Below the pieces are notes generated by a model, which searched no databases, was not told the DNA's origin, and saw nothing but the letters and a program-made list of their open reading frames with translations. From NCBI RefSeq assembly GCF_902506605.1, contig NZ_LR733979.1, positions 197,468 to 261,467 on the forward strand: 64,000 nucleotides of DNA. Direction: 5' to 3'. Both the position numbers and the translations under genes were made by a program. Within the stretch, counting starts at the first letter, position 1; each line of letters starts with the position of its first letter. Of this stretch, positions 16,954 through 25,477 are shown in pieces. Source of the DNA: Sphingomonas sp. AX6. Its GTDB lineage: Bacteria; Pseudomonadota; Alphaproteobacteria; Sphingomonadales; Sphingomonadaceae.

Positions 16954-18150
16954 ATGAACGACCACCCGTCGAATGGTTCGCGACCGCATGGCGGCGGCAT
17001 GAAGCGCTGGCTGGACCGGGGCGGGCGCATCCTTCGACAGCGTTGGGCGCGGTTGAACCATGCGGTGGCGCGCAGGCGCGATCTGGCCGCGGTCTTGCAG
17101 GACGAACGACCCCATGTCCTGCTCGTCACGAACGACCTCAGCCGCAGCGGCGCACCGCTGCTGGTGTTCGAAATGGCATCGCTGCTGATCGACGACGGCG
17201 TCGTCCCGGTGGTCGCGTCCCCCGTCGATGGACCGTTCGCCGCGAAGCTGCGCGACCTCGGCGTCAGGGTCTTCATCGATCCGATGGTGCGGACATCGCC
17301 CGCATGGATATCGGCGCTCGCCAGTCACGCGCGGTGGGCCATCTGCAACACCATCGATACCGCAGACGTCGCCCGCACGGTGGCCGAACGCACGCCGGTC
17401 CTATGGTATCTGCACGAAGTCTCGCTGCTGGAGGATCGCCTGGCCGACCCCCAGGTTCACGCCGCGGTACTGGGCGTGTCGGTCCTGTGGGCGGGCAGCG
17501 CCTTGTGCGCAGAGAAGATCGCCCCGCTGCGCCCCGACGTCACCATCGTCCCGTACGGTGTCGCCCCGCTAGGCGATCCGCCGACCAAGATTCCAGACCG
17601 CCCCTTGCGGACCGGCATCTTCGGATCGATCGAGCCCCGCAAGGGCCAGGACTTGGCGGTCGAAGCAATGGCATTGCTGTCGTCCGACGAACGGCGATCG
17701 ATCGCCCTCACGCTGTACGGCCGCATTCTCGACCGCCCCTTTGCCGAGGACGTGCTTGAACGCGCCCGCGCGCTTGGCGTCGATTATGCCGGCGAGCTGG
17801 ATCACGGTGCGTACAAGGCCGCGATCGCCGCGACCGACGCGGTGCTGGTCAGCTCGCGCGACGATACCTTGCCGATCGTCTCGATCGACGCGCTGGGACT
17901 GGGCCGCATGTTGCTGCTGTCACCTGATGTCGGCACCGCTGCCTGGCTGGAGCCCGGGGTCGATGTTCTGGTCGCACCCGGTGGCGACGCCGCAGGCCTC
18001 GCGACGTTGTTGAAAGACGCGCTTTCCCGGATGGCGGAGGCACCCACGATCGGATCGGCGGCACGACGCGCGTTCGACGCCCATTTCTCCCGCACCGCCT
18101 TTCGCGACCGGTTGCGAACCGCGGCGGCGCTGTTGGAACGCCCGTCATGA
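16954..18150 (+). CDS. Glycosyltransferase family 4
   Basis: A 398-residue GT-B enzyme. The N-domain has HVLLVTNDLSRSGAPLLVFEMASLL, the glycine-rich acceptor-side start typical of GT4. The C-domain has TGIFGSIEPRKGQDLAVEAMALL near residue 210 and DAVLVSSRDDTLPIVSIDALGLGRMLLLS near 290, where the usual GT4 E-x7-E is partly altered (only the second half resembles it). Donor and acceptor sugars cannot be read. It overlaps the downstream epimerase gene by 4 bases, so both act in the same operon and presumably on the same glycan. Confidence 0.82.
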   Translation: MNDHPSNGSRPHGGGMKRWLDRGGRILRQRWARLNHAVARRRDLAAVLQDERPHVLLVTNDLSRSGAPLLVFEMASLLIDDGVVPVVASPVDGPFAAKLRDLGVRVFIDPMVRTSPAWISALASHARWAICNTIDTADVARTVAERTPVLWYLHEVSLLEDRLADPQVHAAVLGVSVLWAGSALCAEKIAPLRPDVTIVPYGVAPLGDPPTKIPDRPLRTGIFGSIEPRKGQDLAVEAMALLSSDERRSIALTLYGRILDRPFAEDVLERARALGVDYAGELDHGAYKAAIAATDAVLVSSRDDTLPIVSIDALGLGRMLLLSPDVGTAAWLEPGVDVLVAPGGDAAGLATLLKDALSRMAEAPTIGSAARRAFDAHFSRTAFRDRLRTAAALLERPS

Positions 18151-19073
18151 CCGCGTCGTTGGCGAACATTCGCTGCGTGGTACTGGGCGGCGGCGGCTTT
18201 ATCGGCACCAACCTGCGCCTTGCGTTGTCGAATGCCGGTGCGCAGGTGATCGGCTTTGGCCGCCCCCCCCGCTTCGCAGTCGATGCGGGCCAATGGGTCG
18301 ACGGGGAGTTCGACGACAGCGCCGCCATTGCCGCCGCAGTCCGGGGCGCCGACCGCGTATTCCACCTTCTGGGTGCCGCCGACCCTGGACAATCCAATCT
18401 CGACCCGGTGCTCGACGCGCGGGTCAACGTCCCCGCCAGCCTTGCAGTGCTCGAGGCCTGTCGCGACGCAGATGTCGGAAAGCTGGTGTTCCTGTCGTCC
18501 GGCGGCACCGTCTATCGTCCGGGACTGGCGCTCCCCATCGCCGAAGACGCGCCGTGCGATCCGATCTCCGCCTACGGCATCGGCAAGCTGACGATCGAGA
18601 AATATTGCGCGCTGTTCCAACGGCTTTACGGGCTCGACACCGCGATCCTGCGCATCGCCAATCCATTCGGACCCTATCAGTCGCCCCATCGCGGCCAGGG
18701 ATTCATTGCCAAGCTGATGCACCGCGCGATGAACCGACAGACCATAGACCTATGGGGGGACGGCAGCGCGATCCGCGATTTCCTGTTTGTGGGCGATGTC
18801 GTGACCGCGATGCTCGCGGCTGCGGATCGCCCTGGCGTGCTCGGCCCGATCAACATCGGATCGGGCTTCGGCCGCAGCCTGAGCGACGTGATCGCCGACG
18901 TCGAGCAGGTGCTGGGTCACCCCGTCGGGATCAACTATCAGGTCAGTCGCGCCGCCGACACGCCTGCCAATGTGCTCGACATCCGGCGTGCCGCCGATCT
19001 GCTCGACTGGCGGCCCGCTTGTCCCTGGGTCGAAGGGTTGCAACGCACACGCGACTGGCTGGCGACGCTCTAG
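18147..19073 (+). CDS. NAD-dependent epimerase/dehydratase (extended SDR)
   Basis: A 308-residue extended short-chain dehydrogenase. NAD-binding GGGGFIGTNL (GxxGxxG) near residue 13, the serine SSGGTVY near 112 and the YGIGK catalytic pair (YxxxK) near 145, followed by RIANPFGPYQSPHRGQGFI. The substrate-binding part and DIRRAADLLDWRPACPWVEGL at the end match UDP-glucose 4-epimerase-type enzymes. It probably makes a nucleotide sugar for this locus; galactose is a guess. It overlaps the GT4 gene by 4 bases and is convergent with the beta-helix gene, 18 bases away. Confidence 0.85.
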   Translation: MTASLANIRCVVLGGGGFIGTNLRLALSNAGAQVIGFGRPPRFAVDAGQWVDGEFDDSAAIAAAVRGADRVFHLLGAADPGQSNLDPVLDARVNVPASLAVLEACRDADVGKLVFLSSGGTVYRPGLALPIAEDAPCDPISAYGIGKLTIEKYCALFQRLYGLDTAILRIANPFGPYQSPHRGQGFIAKLMHRAMNRQTIDLWGDGSAIRDFLFVGDVVTAMLAAADRPGVLGPINIGSGFGRSLSDVIADVEQVLGHPVGINYQVSRAADTPANVLDIRRAADLLDWRPACPWVEGLQRTRDWLATL

Positions 19074-19091
19074 CTCGCCGACGATCCCGGA

Positions 19092-20576
19092 TTATCGCGT
19101 GCTCAGAATCTGCGCCAGCGGATTGCCGACCGCTTCGTTGCGTTCCAGGCGAAGCGACCGCGCCTCGACCCGCGCATCCTTGAACAGCATCACCGATTGC
19201 GACATGCGCCCGTCGCCGCTGCGAAACCGGTTGCCGCGCATCGTCAGGCCTTTGACCACGCCCGAGACAAAGGCGATCGCAACCCCGCTGCGGTCACCGG
19301 CAGCCCCCGCATCCACGAAGTGATTGTCGGCGATCTCGATGCCATCGGCGTCGCGTACCCACATCGCCATGCCGGGCGGCGCGGCACCCACCCGCTCGAA
19401 CCGGTTGCCCGACAGCGCGATGTCCACATTGGTGCCGCGATAGCCCATCTCTGCATGGCTGGCGCAATCGCGAAACAGGTTGCCCGCCATCCTCATTCCG
19501 CGAATGCCGCTGACGATGAAGGGCTTGTCGCACCCCGTGACCTGGTTGTTGCGGAACGTGATGGCATAGGGCCGGTCGCTGCGTACCGCGCCGTCCCCGA
19601 CGAAACCGAACGCCTGAAACGCTGCTACCCGGTCCCGGATGCGGTTATTCTCGATCAGGATGCCTTGCTGGGGCGTGCGCACGACATCGTTCGGCAGCAG
19701 CAGCAGCGAAATCGCCGCTCCCCCGCCCCCTGCGAAATCATTGTCGCGGATGACGATATTGCGGATGACCGCGAACGCATCGGCATTGGGTTCCAGATCG
19801 ATCGCCCCCGGCTGGGCAATGCCGGTCGCCGGGTTCATCGGATCGCCGGGAACCGCGGTGCCGTCGCCGGCCCGGGTGACGTTCAGGAAACGCGATCGTT
19901 CGATTCGAAGACCATCGACGTCGATCACCGATACCGCGTTGCGGTTGTTGGCGTTGATCCCGTCGAACACGCAATTCTCGATCACGACATTGCGATTATG
20001 CCGCTCGACCTGGCTGGTGACGCTCGACCCCAGATGAAGGCCGTCGCCGCGAAACCCGCGAAACGCGACTCGCTCGAACCGGACGTCGCTGACACCGTTC
20101 AGCATGACCAGATAGGAAAATTCGCTGAACCCCAACCGCTCGACATCGTCGACGAAGCTCAGGTCGCGAAACGTAAGGCCGCGGATGTTCCGCCCCGGAT
20201 CGGGCGAGCCGCTATCGCCATGCAGGATGAAGGGGTTGCTCGCGCCCGAGCGCGCAATGACCGTTCGCCCGACCCCATCGCCAAACAGGGTCGCACCGCT
20301 GGGCAGCGTCGCCGTTGCGGTGTTTCCGATCAGGTAACGACCGCCCGGCCCGCTTCCGCGTCCCGCGGGCGCATGGACCGGTCGCCCCGTCGCAAATGCC
20401 CGCGCCAGCGCGGCGCTGTCATCGGAATCCCCTGCCCGACGGAAGTCGGGTAGCGCCACGGAATCCTCTTCCTGGCCACCGGGCGCCGCACGACAGGCAG
20501 CGGCGGCAAGCGGCGCGGTGGCGAACATCGATGCGACGAAGCAACGCCGGGTTAGCCCGTCGCGCATCCCGATCAC
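19092..20576 (-). CDS. Right-handed beta-helix protein with Tat-like signal
   Basis: A 494-residue protein. The start carries TRRCFVASMFATAPLAAAAC, a twin-arginine-like motif, a hydrophobic core and a possible lipobox cysteine, so it is exported folded and perhaps lipid-anchored. The rest shows many imperfect coils of the pattern GxxxxNxxIxNNxF, for example VVIENCVFDGINANNRNAVS and IRDNDFAGGGGAAISLLLL, typical of pectate-lyase-like parallel beta-helices. Polysaccharide lyases, C5-epimerases and glycan-binding proteins share this fold. It is the last gene of the type I secretion operon and overlaps hlyD by 4 bases (GTGA). An ATG at 20567 is an alternative start. Role in modifying the local polysaccharide is inference. 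Confidence 0.78.
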   Translation of the reverse strand: MIGMRDGLTRRCFVASMFATAPLAAAACRAAPGGQEEDSVALPDFRRAGDSDDSAALARAFATGRPVHAPAGRGSGPGGRYLIGNTATATLPSGATLFGDGVGRTVIARSGASNPFILHGDSGSPDPGRNIRGLTFRDLSFVDDVERLGFSEFSYLVMLNGVSDVRFERVAFRGFRGDGLHLGSSVTSQVERHNRNVVIENCVFDGINANNRNAVSVIDVDGLRIERSRFLNVTRAGDGTAVPGDPMNPATGIAQPGAIDLEPNADAFAVIRNIVIRDNDFAGGGGAAISLLLLPNDVVRTPQQGILIENNRIRDRVAAFQAFGFVGDGAVRSDRPYAITFRNNQVTGCDKPFIVSGIRGMRMAGNLFRDCASHAEMGYRGTNVDIALSGNRFERVGAAPPGMAMWVRDADGIEIADNHFVDAGAAGDRSGVAIAFVSGVVKGLTMRGNRFRSGDGRMSQSVMLFKDARVEARSLRLERNEAVGNPLAQILSTR

Positions 20577-21877
20577 CGTTCCCTGAACGCGTTTTCGGAC
20601 AATCGGGTGAAGGGCGTCAAAAGGTAACTCATGATCGAACGCTTATCACCGATCAGGCTGACATCGGCAACCATGCCGGGCCCGATCGGTAGCGCCTGCC
20701 CGTTGCGATCGACGACGACATTCGCCTGGGTCCGGATGCGCACCGTGTAGAACGTCTCATCGGTTCGCTCGTCCAGGATCGCGTCGGGCGAAATGCCGAT
20801 CACGCTGCCTTCGAGCCCGCCATAGAGCGAATAGTCATAGGCGGTGATCTTGACGAGCGTCCGCTGACCCTGCCGGACAAAGGCGATGTCCGCGGGCCGG
20901 ACGCGCGCCTCGATCGTCAATCCCCGGTCGTCGGGAACGATCTCGACCAGCGGCTCGCCGGGACGGACGGTGCCGCCGACGGTATTGGTCAACACCCGGT
21001 TGATCCGCCCGGCCAGGGGCGCGCGGATCGTCGTTCGATCTACCCGATCCTCCAGCGCGGGCAGCGCCTGACGCTTGGCCGCGAGTTCGGCCTGCGCGGC
21101 CGCCAGTTCCTGCGCCGCGCGCGAGCGCCAGTCCTGCCGCACCTGCGCCAACGTCGCACGCGCCTCTGCCACGCCCGATTCGGCGCGAGCGAGCGACGCG
21201 CGCGCCTGGCTCGCCTGGCTGGCAGCCACCGACGCCTGGCGATCGGCCTGCACCAACGACAGACGCGGCTCGATGCCGGATGCGACCAGCGGGCGGATCA
21301 TTTCGGCCTGATCGCGCGCCCCGTCCCGGTCGGCGATCGCCGCCTGAAGGCTCGCCTGCGCTTCGCCGACGCCGCGTTGCGCCTGCACCAACCGCGCGCT
21401 TGCCGCCGAGGTCAGGCTTTGGAGATCGAGCTGGCGCGACAGATACAGCGACTGTTCGATCGCGACCTGTTCCGCCACCGCCAGATCGGCCGATTGGGGG
21501 AATTGCGGCGCGCGACCCGCGACTTCCGCTTCCAGCCGCGCCACCTTGACCCGCAACGATTCATAGGCCGACTGATTGGAATTGAGATCGGCGCCCGTCG
21601 CGATCGGATCGAGCCGGATCAGCGGCGCGCCCGCCTGTACCACGGTGCCGGTCTTGGCGATGATTTCACGAACGATCCCGCCTTCCAGGTTCGATACCAC
21701 CTGAAGCTGGGCGGTCGGCACGACCCGCCCCGCGGCGTTGACCGTGCGATCGAGTTCGGTGAAGACTGCCCACAGAACGAATAGGGCGAAGAACCCAAGG
21801 ATGCCCCATAGCAGCGCATTCGATGCCCAGCGCGGTTTGATCCGCTCCGCATAGTCCTCAAGATGATCGTTCGACAT
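20573..21877 (-). CDS. Type I secretion periplasmic adaptor, HlyD family
   Basis: A 434-residue membrane fusion protein. One N-terminal membrane helix (LLWGILGFFALFVLWAVFTELD), then a lipoyl half-motif with VVSNLEGGIVREIIAKTGTVVQAGAPLIRLD, a long Ala/Gln-rich coiled coil (about residues 100-270), then RTTIRAPLAGRINRVLTNTVGGTVRPGEPLVEIVPDD and a C-terminal beta-barrel domain ending in MVADVSLIGDKRSIMSYLLTP. It bridges the ABC ATPase and TolC partners of the same operon. The gene starts one base from the upstream ABC stop. Confidence 0.93.
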   Translation of the reverse strand: MSNDHLEDYAERIKPRWASNALLWGILGFFALFVLWAVFTELDRTVNAAGRVVPTAQLQVVSNLEGGIVREIIAKTGTVVQAGAPLIRLDPIATGADLNSNQSAYESLRVKVARLEAEVAGRAPQFPQSADLAVAEQVAIEQSLYLSRQLDLQSLTSAASARLVQAQRGVGEAQASLQAAIADRDGARDQAEMIRPLVASGIEPRLSLVQADRQASVAASQASQARASLARAESGVAEARATLAQVRQDWRSRAAQELAAAQAELAAKRQALPALEDRVDRTTIRAPLAGRINRVLTNTVGGTVRPGEPLVEIVPDDRGLTIEARVRPADIAFVRQGQRTLVKITAYDYSLYGGLEGSVIGISPDAILDERTDETFYTVRIRTQANVVVDRNGQALPIGPGMVADVSLIGDKRSIMSYLLTPFTRLSENAFRER

Positions 21878-21878
21878 G

Positions 21879-23612
21879 TTATGCGGCCTTGGGCGGCGCC
21901 GCCAGACGGCGCAGGATTTCGTCGCGCGGGCCGTCGGCCAGGATCTTGCCGTCGCGCATCAGGATCACGCGATTGACCAATCGCAGCAACGACATCCGGT
22001 GCGTGATCAGCAACAGCGTCCGGCCATCGATCTCGGGCGCGATGCGCTCGATCAGTGCCTGTTCGCTTTCATTATCCATCGCGCTGGTCGGTTCGTCGAA
22101 CACCATCATGTGCGGGCGACCGGCAAATGCCCGTGCCAGTGCGATGCTTTGCCGCTGTCCCCCCGACAGGCTTTCGCCGCGGTCGGACAGCACCATGTCG
22201 TATCCGTTCGCGATCCTGCCGATAAAGTCGTGCGCACCCGACAGGCGGGCGGCCCGCAGCATTTCCTCGTCGTCGATGCCGTCGCGCTCCAGTACGATAT
22301 TCTCGCGGATCGACCCGGTCAGTAGCACGCTTTCCTGAAGCGCCGTACCAATCATCGAACGCGTATGGCCCAGATCGAGCTGGCGCATATCGGTGCCGTC
22401 GAGCTGAACCAGCCCGTCCGTCGGCTCGTACAAGCCAAGTGCCAGCCGGGCCATCGTCGACTTGCCCGACCCGACGCGTCCCAGCAGCGCGACGCGCTCG
22501 CCCGGCTTGATCGTCAGGTTGATGCCGTTCAGCGCATTTTCGGCCGCACCGGGATAGCGGAACCCGACCTCGCGCATTTCGATCAGGCCATCGACCTTGG
22601 CGGGGCGCAGGGGGGTGGGGTTCGATTTTTCGCTGGGTTGTTCCATCAGCCCGTTGATCTGGCGATACGCCATGCGCGTGCTGGTCAGGCGGGACAGCAG
22701 CATCGCGATCTGGGCCAATGGTGCCACCGCGCGCGTGCCGAGCATCGAACAGGCGATCAGCCCGCCCATGGTCAGGTCGCGCGCGACGATCATATACACC
22801 CCGACGACGACGATCCCCGCATAGGTCAGCGTCTGCGCGGCATTGGCCACGTTCATGCTGATCGATCCGATCAGCCGCTGGAGCAGCGATTGTTCCGCAT
22901 GCGCCTCGATCGAGGCGAGCCAGCGTCGCGTCAGCAGCGGTCCGGCACCCGACGTCTTGACGGTCTCGATCCCGCCGATCGTCTCGACCAGAACCGCCTG
23001 CTTGCTCAATCCCTGTTTCATCGCGTCCGCTGCCAGCCGGTCCATCGCCGGATAGGTCAGCCATGCACTGGCGAGCACCAGGGGCACCATGATGAGCGGC
23101 ACGATCACCAACGGACCGCCGATAAAGCCGATCGCGATCATGGTCAGGATGATGAACGGCACGTCGATCATCGTCGACAAGGTGACCGAAGCGAAGAAAT
23201 CGCGCAGCGTTTCCAGTTCGCGCAGGATCGCCGCCAATGCCCCCGTCGATCCGCGCCGCGCGTCCAGACGCAACGACAACAGCCGGTCGAACGCCGTCGC
23301 GCCCACGTCGCGATCGACATTGGCACCGGCGATATCGACGAAATAGGAGCGCAAGGTGCGCAGGACGAAATCGAAGACGATGACGATCAACAACCCGATG
23401 CTGAGCCCGATCATCGATGCGGTCGCGTTGTTGGGCAGCACCTTGTCGTACACGGTCATCGCGAACAGCGCCGATGCGAGCCCGAACAGGTTGATCATCG
23501 CCGCGGCAAGCCCGACCTTGATATAGACCTGTTTGTTCTTCAGCATCGGACGCGTCAGCCAGGCGGCAAAGCGCGGCGGCGTCGCGACGATTTCCATCTC
23601 ATGTGGTTTCAC
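21879..23612 (-). CDS. Type I secretion ABC exporter ATPase/permease
   Basis: A 577-residue fused ABC exporter with six membrane helices (roughly residues 35-300) and a C-terminal nucleotide-binding domain: Walker A GRVGSGKS near 375, signature LSGGQRQSIALARAF near 475, Walker B HMMVFDEPTSAMD just after. No N-terminal C39 peptidase-like domain is present, as in the PrtD/RsaD-type exporters of RTX proteases and S-layers rather than HlyB. It exports proteins with an uncleaved C-terminal signal. GTG at 23612 overlaps the tolC stop (GTGA); an ATG at 23597 is the alternative start. Confidence 0.93.
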   Translation of the reverse strand: MKPHEMEIVATPPRFAAWLTRPMLKNKQVYIKVGLAAAMINLFGLASALFAMTVYDKVLPNNATASMIGLSIGLLIVIVFDFVLRTLRSYFVDIAGANVDRDVGATAFDRLLSLRLDARRGSTGALAAILRELETLRDFFASVTLSTMIDVPFIILTMIAIGFIGGPLVIVPLIMVPLVLASAWLTYPAMDRLAADAMKQGLSKQAVLVETIGGIETVKTSGAGPLLTRRWLASIEAHAEQSLLQRLIGSISMNVANAAQTLTYAGIVVVGVYMIVARDLTMGGLIACSMLGTRAVAPLAQIAMLLSRLTSTRMAYRQINGLMEQPSEKSNPTPLRPAKVDGLIEMREVGFRYPGAAENALNGINLTIKPGERVALLGRVGSGKSTMARLALGLYEPTDGLVQLDGTDMRQLDLGHTRSMIGTALQESVLLTGSIRENIVLERDGIDDEEMLRAARLSGAHDFIGRIANGYDMVLSDRGESLSGGQRQSIALARAFAGRPHMMVFDEPTSAMDNESEQALIERIAPEIDGRTLLLITHRMSLLRLVNRVILMRDGKILADGPRDEILRRLAAPPKAA

Positions 23613-25300
23613 TGGTCAGCCTGTCGGTAGGCGCTGTCGATTTCAAGCGCGGTCAGCAGTCGGCCGGTGCGCGCAAGCAGCACATAATGCGCAGCGTCGC
23701 GATCGGCCAGGCTTTCGATATAGGCGGCGGCGGCCCCGAAATAGGCGTCGTTGGCGTTGATGACGTCGAACAATGTGCCGCGCGAGATGCGGAACCGCGC
23801 CTCGACCGCATCGCGCGACTGGCGCGCCGACAAATAACCCTGTTCGAGCGATTCGGTCTGGCGATTGAGCGCCTGAAGGTCGCTCCACGCGATCGCGGCG
23901 TCGCGTGCCGCCTCTTCCTCTACCCGACGCGCGCGCGCCGATGCGCCGGTCGCCCGCGCGGTCGCCTGTTTCACCCGCGACGTGGTGCCGCCGCCCAGAC
24001 GCTGGCTGAGCGTAATCCGGGCGCGCACGTCATAGTCGCGCTCGGTTTCGAACACGCCGTAGCGGCCGGCGTCGATGCCGGCGCTGATATTGGGCAGGAC
24101 TCCGCGGCGTAGCGCCTGGGCGTCGCGGGTTGCGGCATCGGCCTGTTCGGACGCACTGCGCACCGCGGGCACGTCGATCGCGGCTGCGCGCGCGGTGGCC
24201 TGAGTGGCGGGCAGATCGCCCAGGAACGGCGCGCGCATCAACTGCGCAGGCGCGGCTTGTCCGGTAAGCTGGGCGAATTGCGCCTCGGCATTGGCGACCG
24301 CGCGTTCGTAGCGGGCGACGCGGGTGTTGAGCGACGCGAGGCTGCTGTCGATCCGCGCGACATCGACCTGGGCATTGACGCCCTGATCGACGCGCTGGGC
24401 GAATTCGCCCTGCCAGCGCGACTGGTTGGTCTGATAGTCGGCGCTGATCCGCAGCAGCGCGCGATAGGTATAGATGTCGTACCATGCGGCGATGGTGCGC
24501 AGCGCGATCTGCGACGCGGTGTCGTCGATCGCCGCCGCTGCCGCCCGCATCCGCGCACCGCCCGCCGCGATCCGGCTGAAGGTCGCGCCGAAATCGAACA
24601 AGGTCTGGTTCACCGCCAATTGCGCGTCGGTGCGCGCGCGCGGGCGCGATCGTTCGATGATATTGTCGATATCGTTCGAAAATGCGCGAGAGATCGTATT
24701 GTAGCTGGTGACGTTCAGCTCGGCACTGGGGAACAGGCCCTCGCGTGCCTCTCCCCGGATCGCCTTTGCTTCTTCGGCCGCAGCCTCGGCCTCTCCCAAA
24801 GCCGGGTTGCGATCGACCGCGGCGGCCACCGCCAGCCGGAAGGCCTGGGCGGAACTGCCCGCGCGCCCCAATTCCAGCACGGGATCGCCGATGCCCGAAA
24901 TTTGCAACGGCTGGCTGAGCGGTGCCGCCAGGCTGGATGGCGATCCCGGACCCTGCCGCGGTTCGGCGACGGGCGCGGCGGCATCCTGAACGGAGCGTTC
25001 GGGTAGCGGCAGCGCTTCGCCTTCGATCGAGGGGAGCACGGGTGCCGCATCGTCCAGCCCGCCCGTCGTCGTCGGCATCGGCGGCAGTGGCGATTCGCTG
25101 GGCGGTGTCGGGCCGAAGGGCGAGGAAGGCGATGACGTCACCGGCCCCGGAACGCTGGCACGCGGCTGGCCCGCATCCTGGGCCACCATGCTACCGCCCG
25201 CGGAAATCGGCGCGGCAGCGACGCCGACCGGCGCGGCCATGGCGGACGCGGCCATCGTCAGGGCGAAGAAGGAAGCGGGGGAATGGGGGATGTTACGCAT
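23609..25300 (-). CDS. TolC-family outer membrane factor
   Basis: A 563-residue outer membrane protein with a signal peptide (SFFALTMAASAMAAPVGVAAA). A Pro/Ser-rich spacer runs to about residue 110. The rest is the two-repeat TolC architecture with long amphipathic helices, for example NPALGEAEAAAEEAKAIRGEAREGL and AEEAARDAAIAWSDLQALNRQTESLEQGYLSARQS, and beta-strands at FPSAELNVTSYNTISRAF and TLSQRLGGG. It forms the outer membrane tunnel for the adjacent ABC/HlyD pair and is the first gene of the operon tolC-abc-hlyD-beta-helix. The 110-residue Pro-rich leader before the helices is longer than usual. Confidence 0.9.
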   Translation of the reverse strand: MRNIPHSPASFFALTMAASAMAAPVGVAAAPISAGGSMVAQDAGQPRASVPGPVTSSPSSPFGPTPPSESPLPPMPTTTGGLDDAAPVLPSIEGEALPLPERSVQDAAAPVAEPRQGPGSPSSLAAPLSQPLQISGIGDPVLELGRAGSSAQAFRLAVAAAVDRNPALGEAEAAAEEAKAIRGEAREGLFPSAELNVTSYNTISRAFSNDIDNIIERSRPRARTDAQLAVNQTLFDFGATFSRIAAGGARMRAAAAAIDDTASQIALRTIAAWYDIYTYRALLRISADYQTNQSRWQGEFAQRVDQGVNAQVDVARIDSSLASLNTRVARYERAVANAEAQFAQLTGQAAPAQLMRAPFLGDLPATQATARAAAIDVPAVRSASEQADAATRDAQALRRGVLPNISAGIDAGRYGVFETERDYDVRARITLSQRLGGGTTSRVKQATARATGASARARRVEEEAARDAAIAWSDLQALNRQTESLEQGYLSARQSRDAVEARFRISRGTLFDVINANDAYFGAAAAYIESLADRDAAHYVLLARTGRLLTALEIDSAYRQADQ

Positions 25301-25426
25301 GGCCTATCGCATTCGGGCCGATACCGACCGAGCGGCGCTTATAGGGCGATGGCGCAACAGCGTCCAGCCGTTCGTGGCGGCGGCAGCGCGGTCCATCCAA
25401 GCGCGTGGTGCGCCGCGCCGAGACAC

Positions 25427-25464
25427 AAAAAAAGGCCTCCACCTTGCGGTGGAGGCCCCTTTTT
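25427..25464 (-). terminator. Bidirectional rho-independent terminator
   Basis: Stem GGCCTCCACC / GGTGGAGGCC with a 4-base loop, flanked by seven A residues on the left and CCTTTTT on the right. Read on the minus strand it has a run of seven T after the stem, 14 bases past the stop of the RTX gene, so it separates that gene from the secretion operon. Confidence 0.92.
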
Positions 25465-25477
25465 GAGGTTGGTGTGC

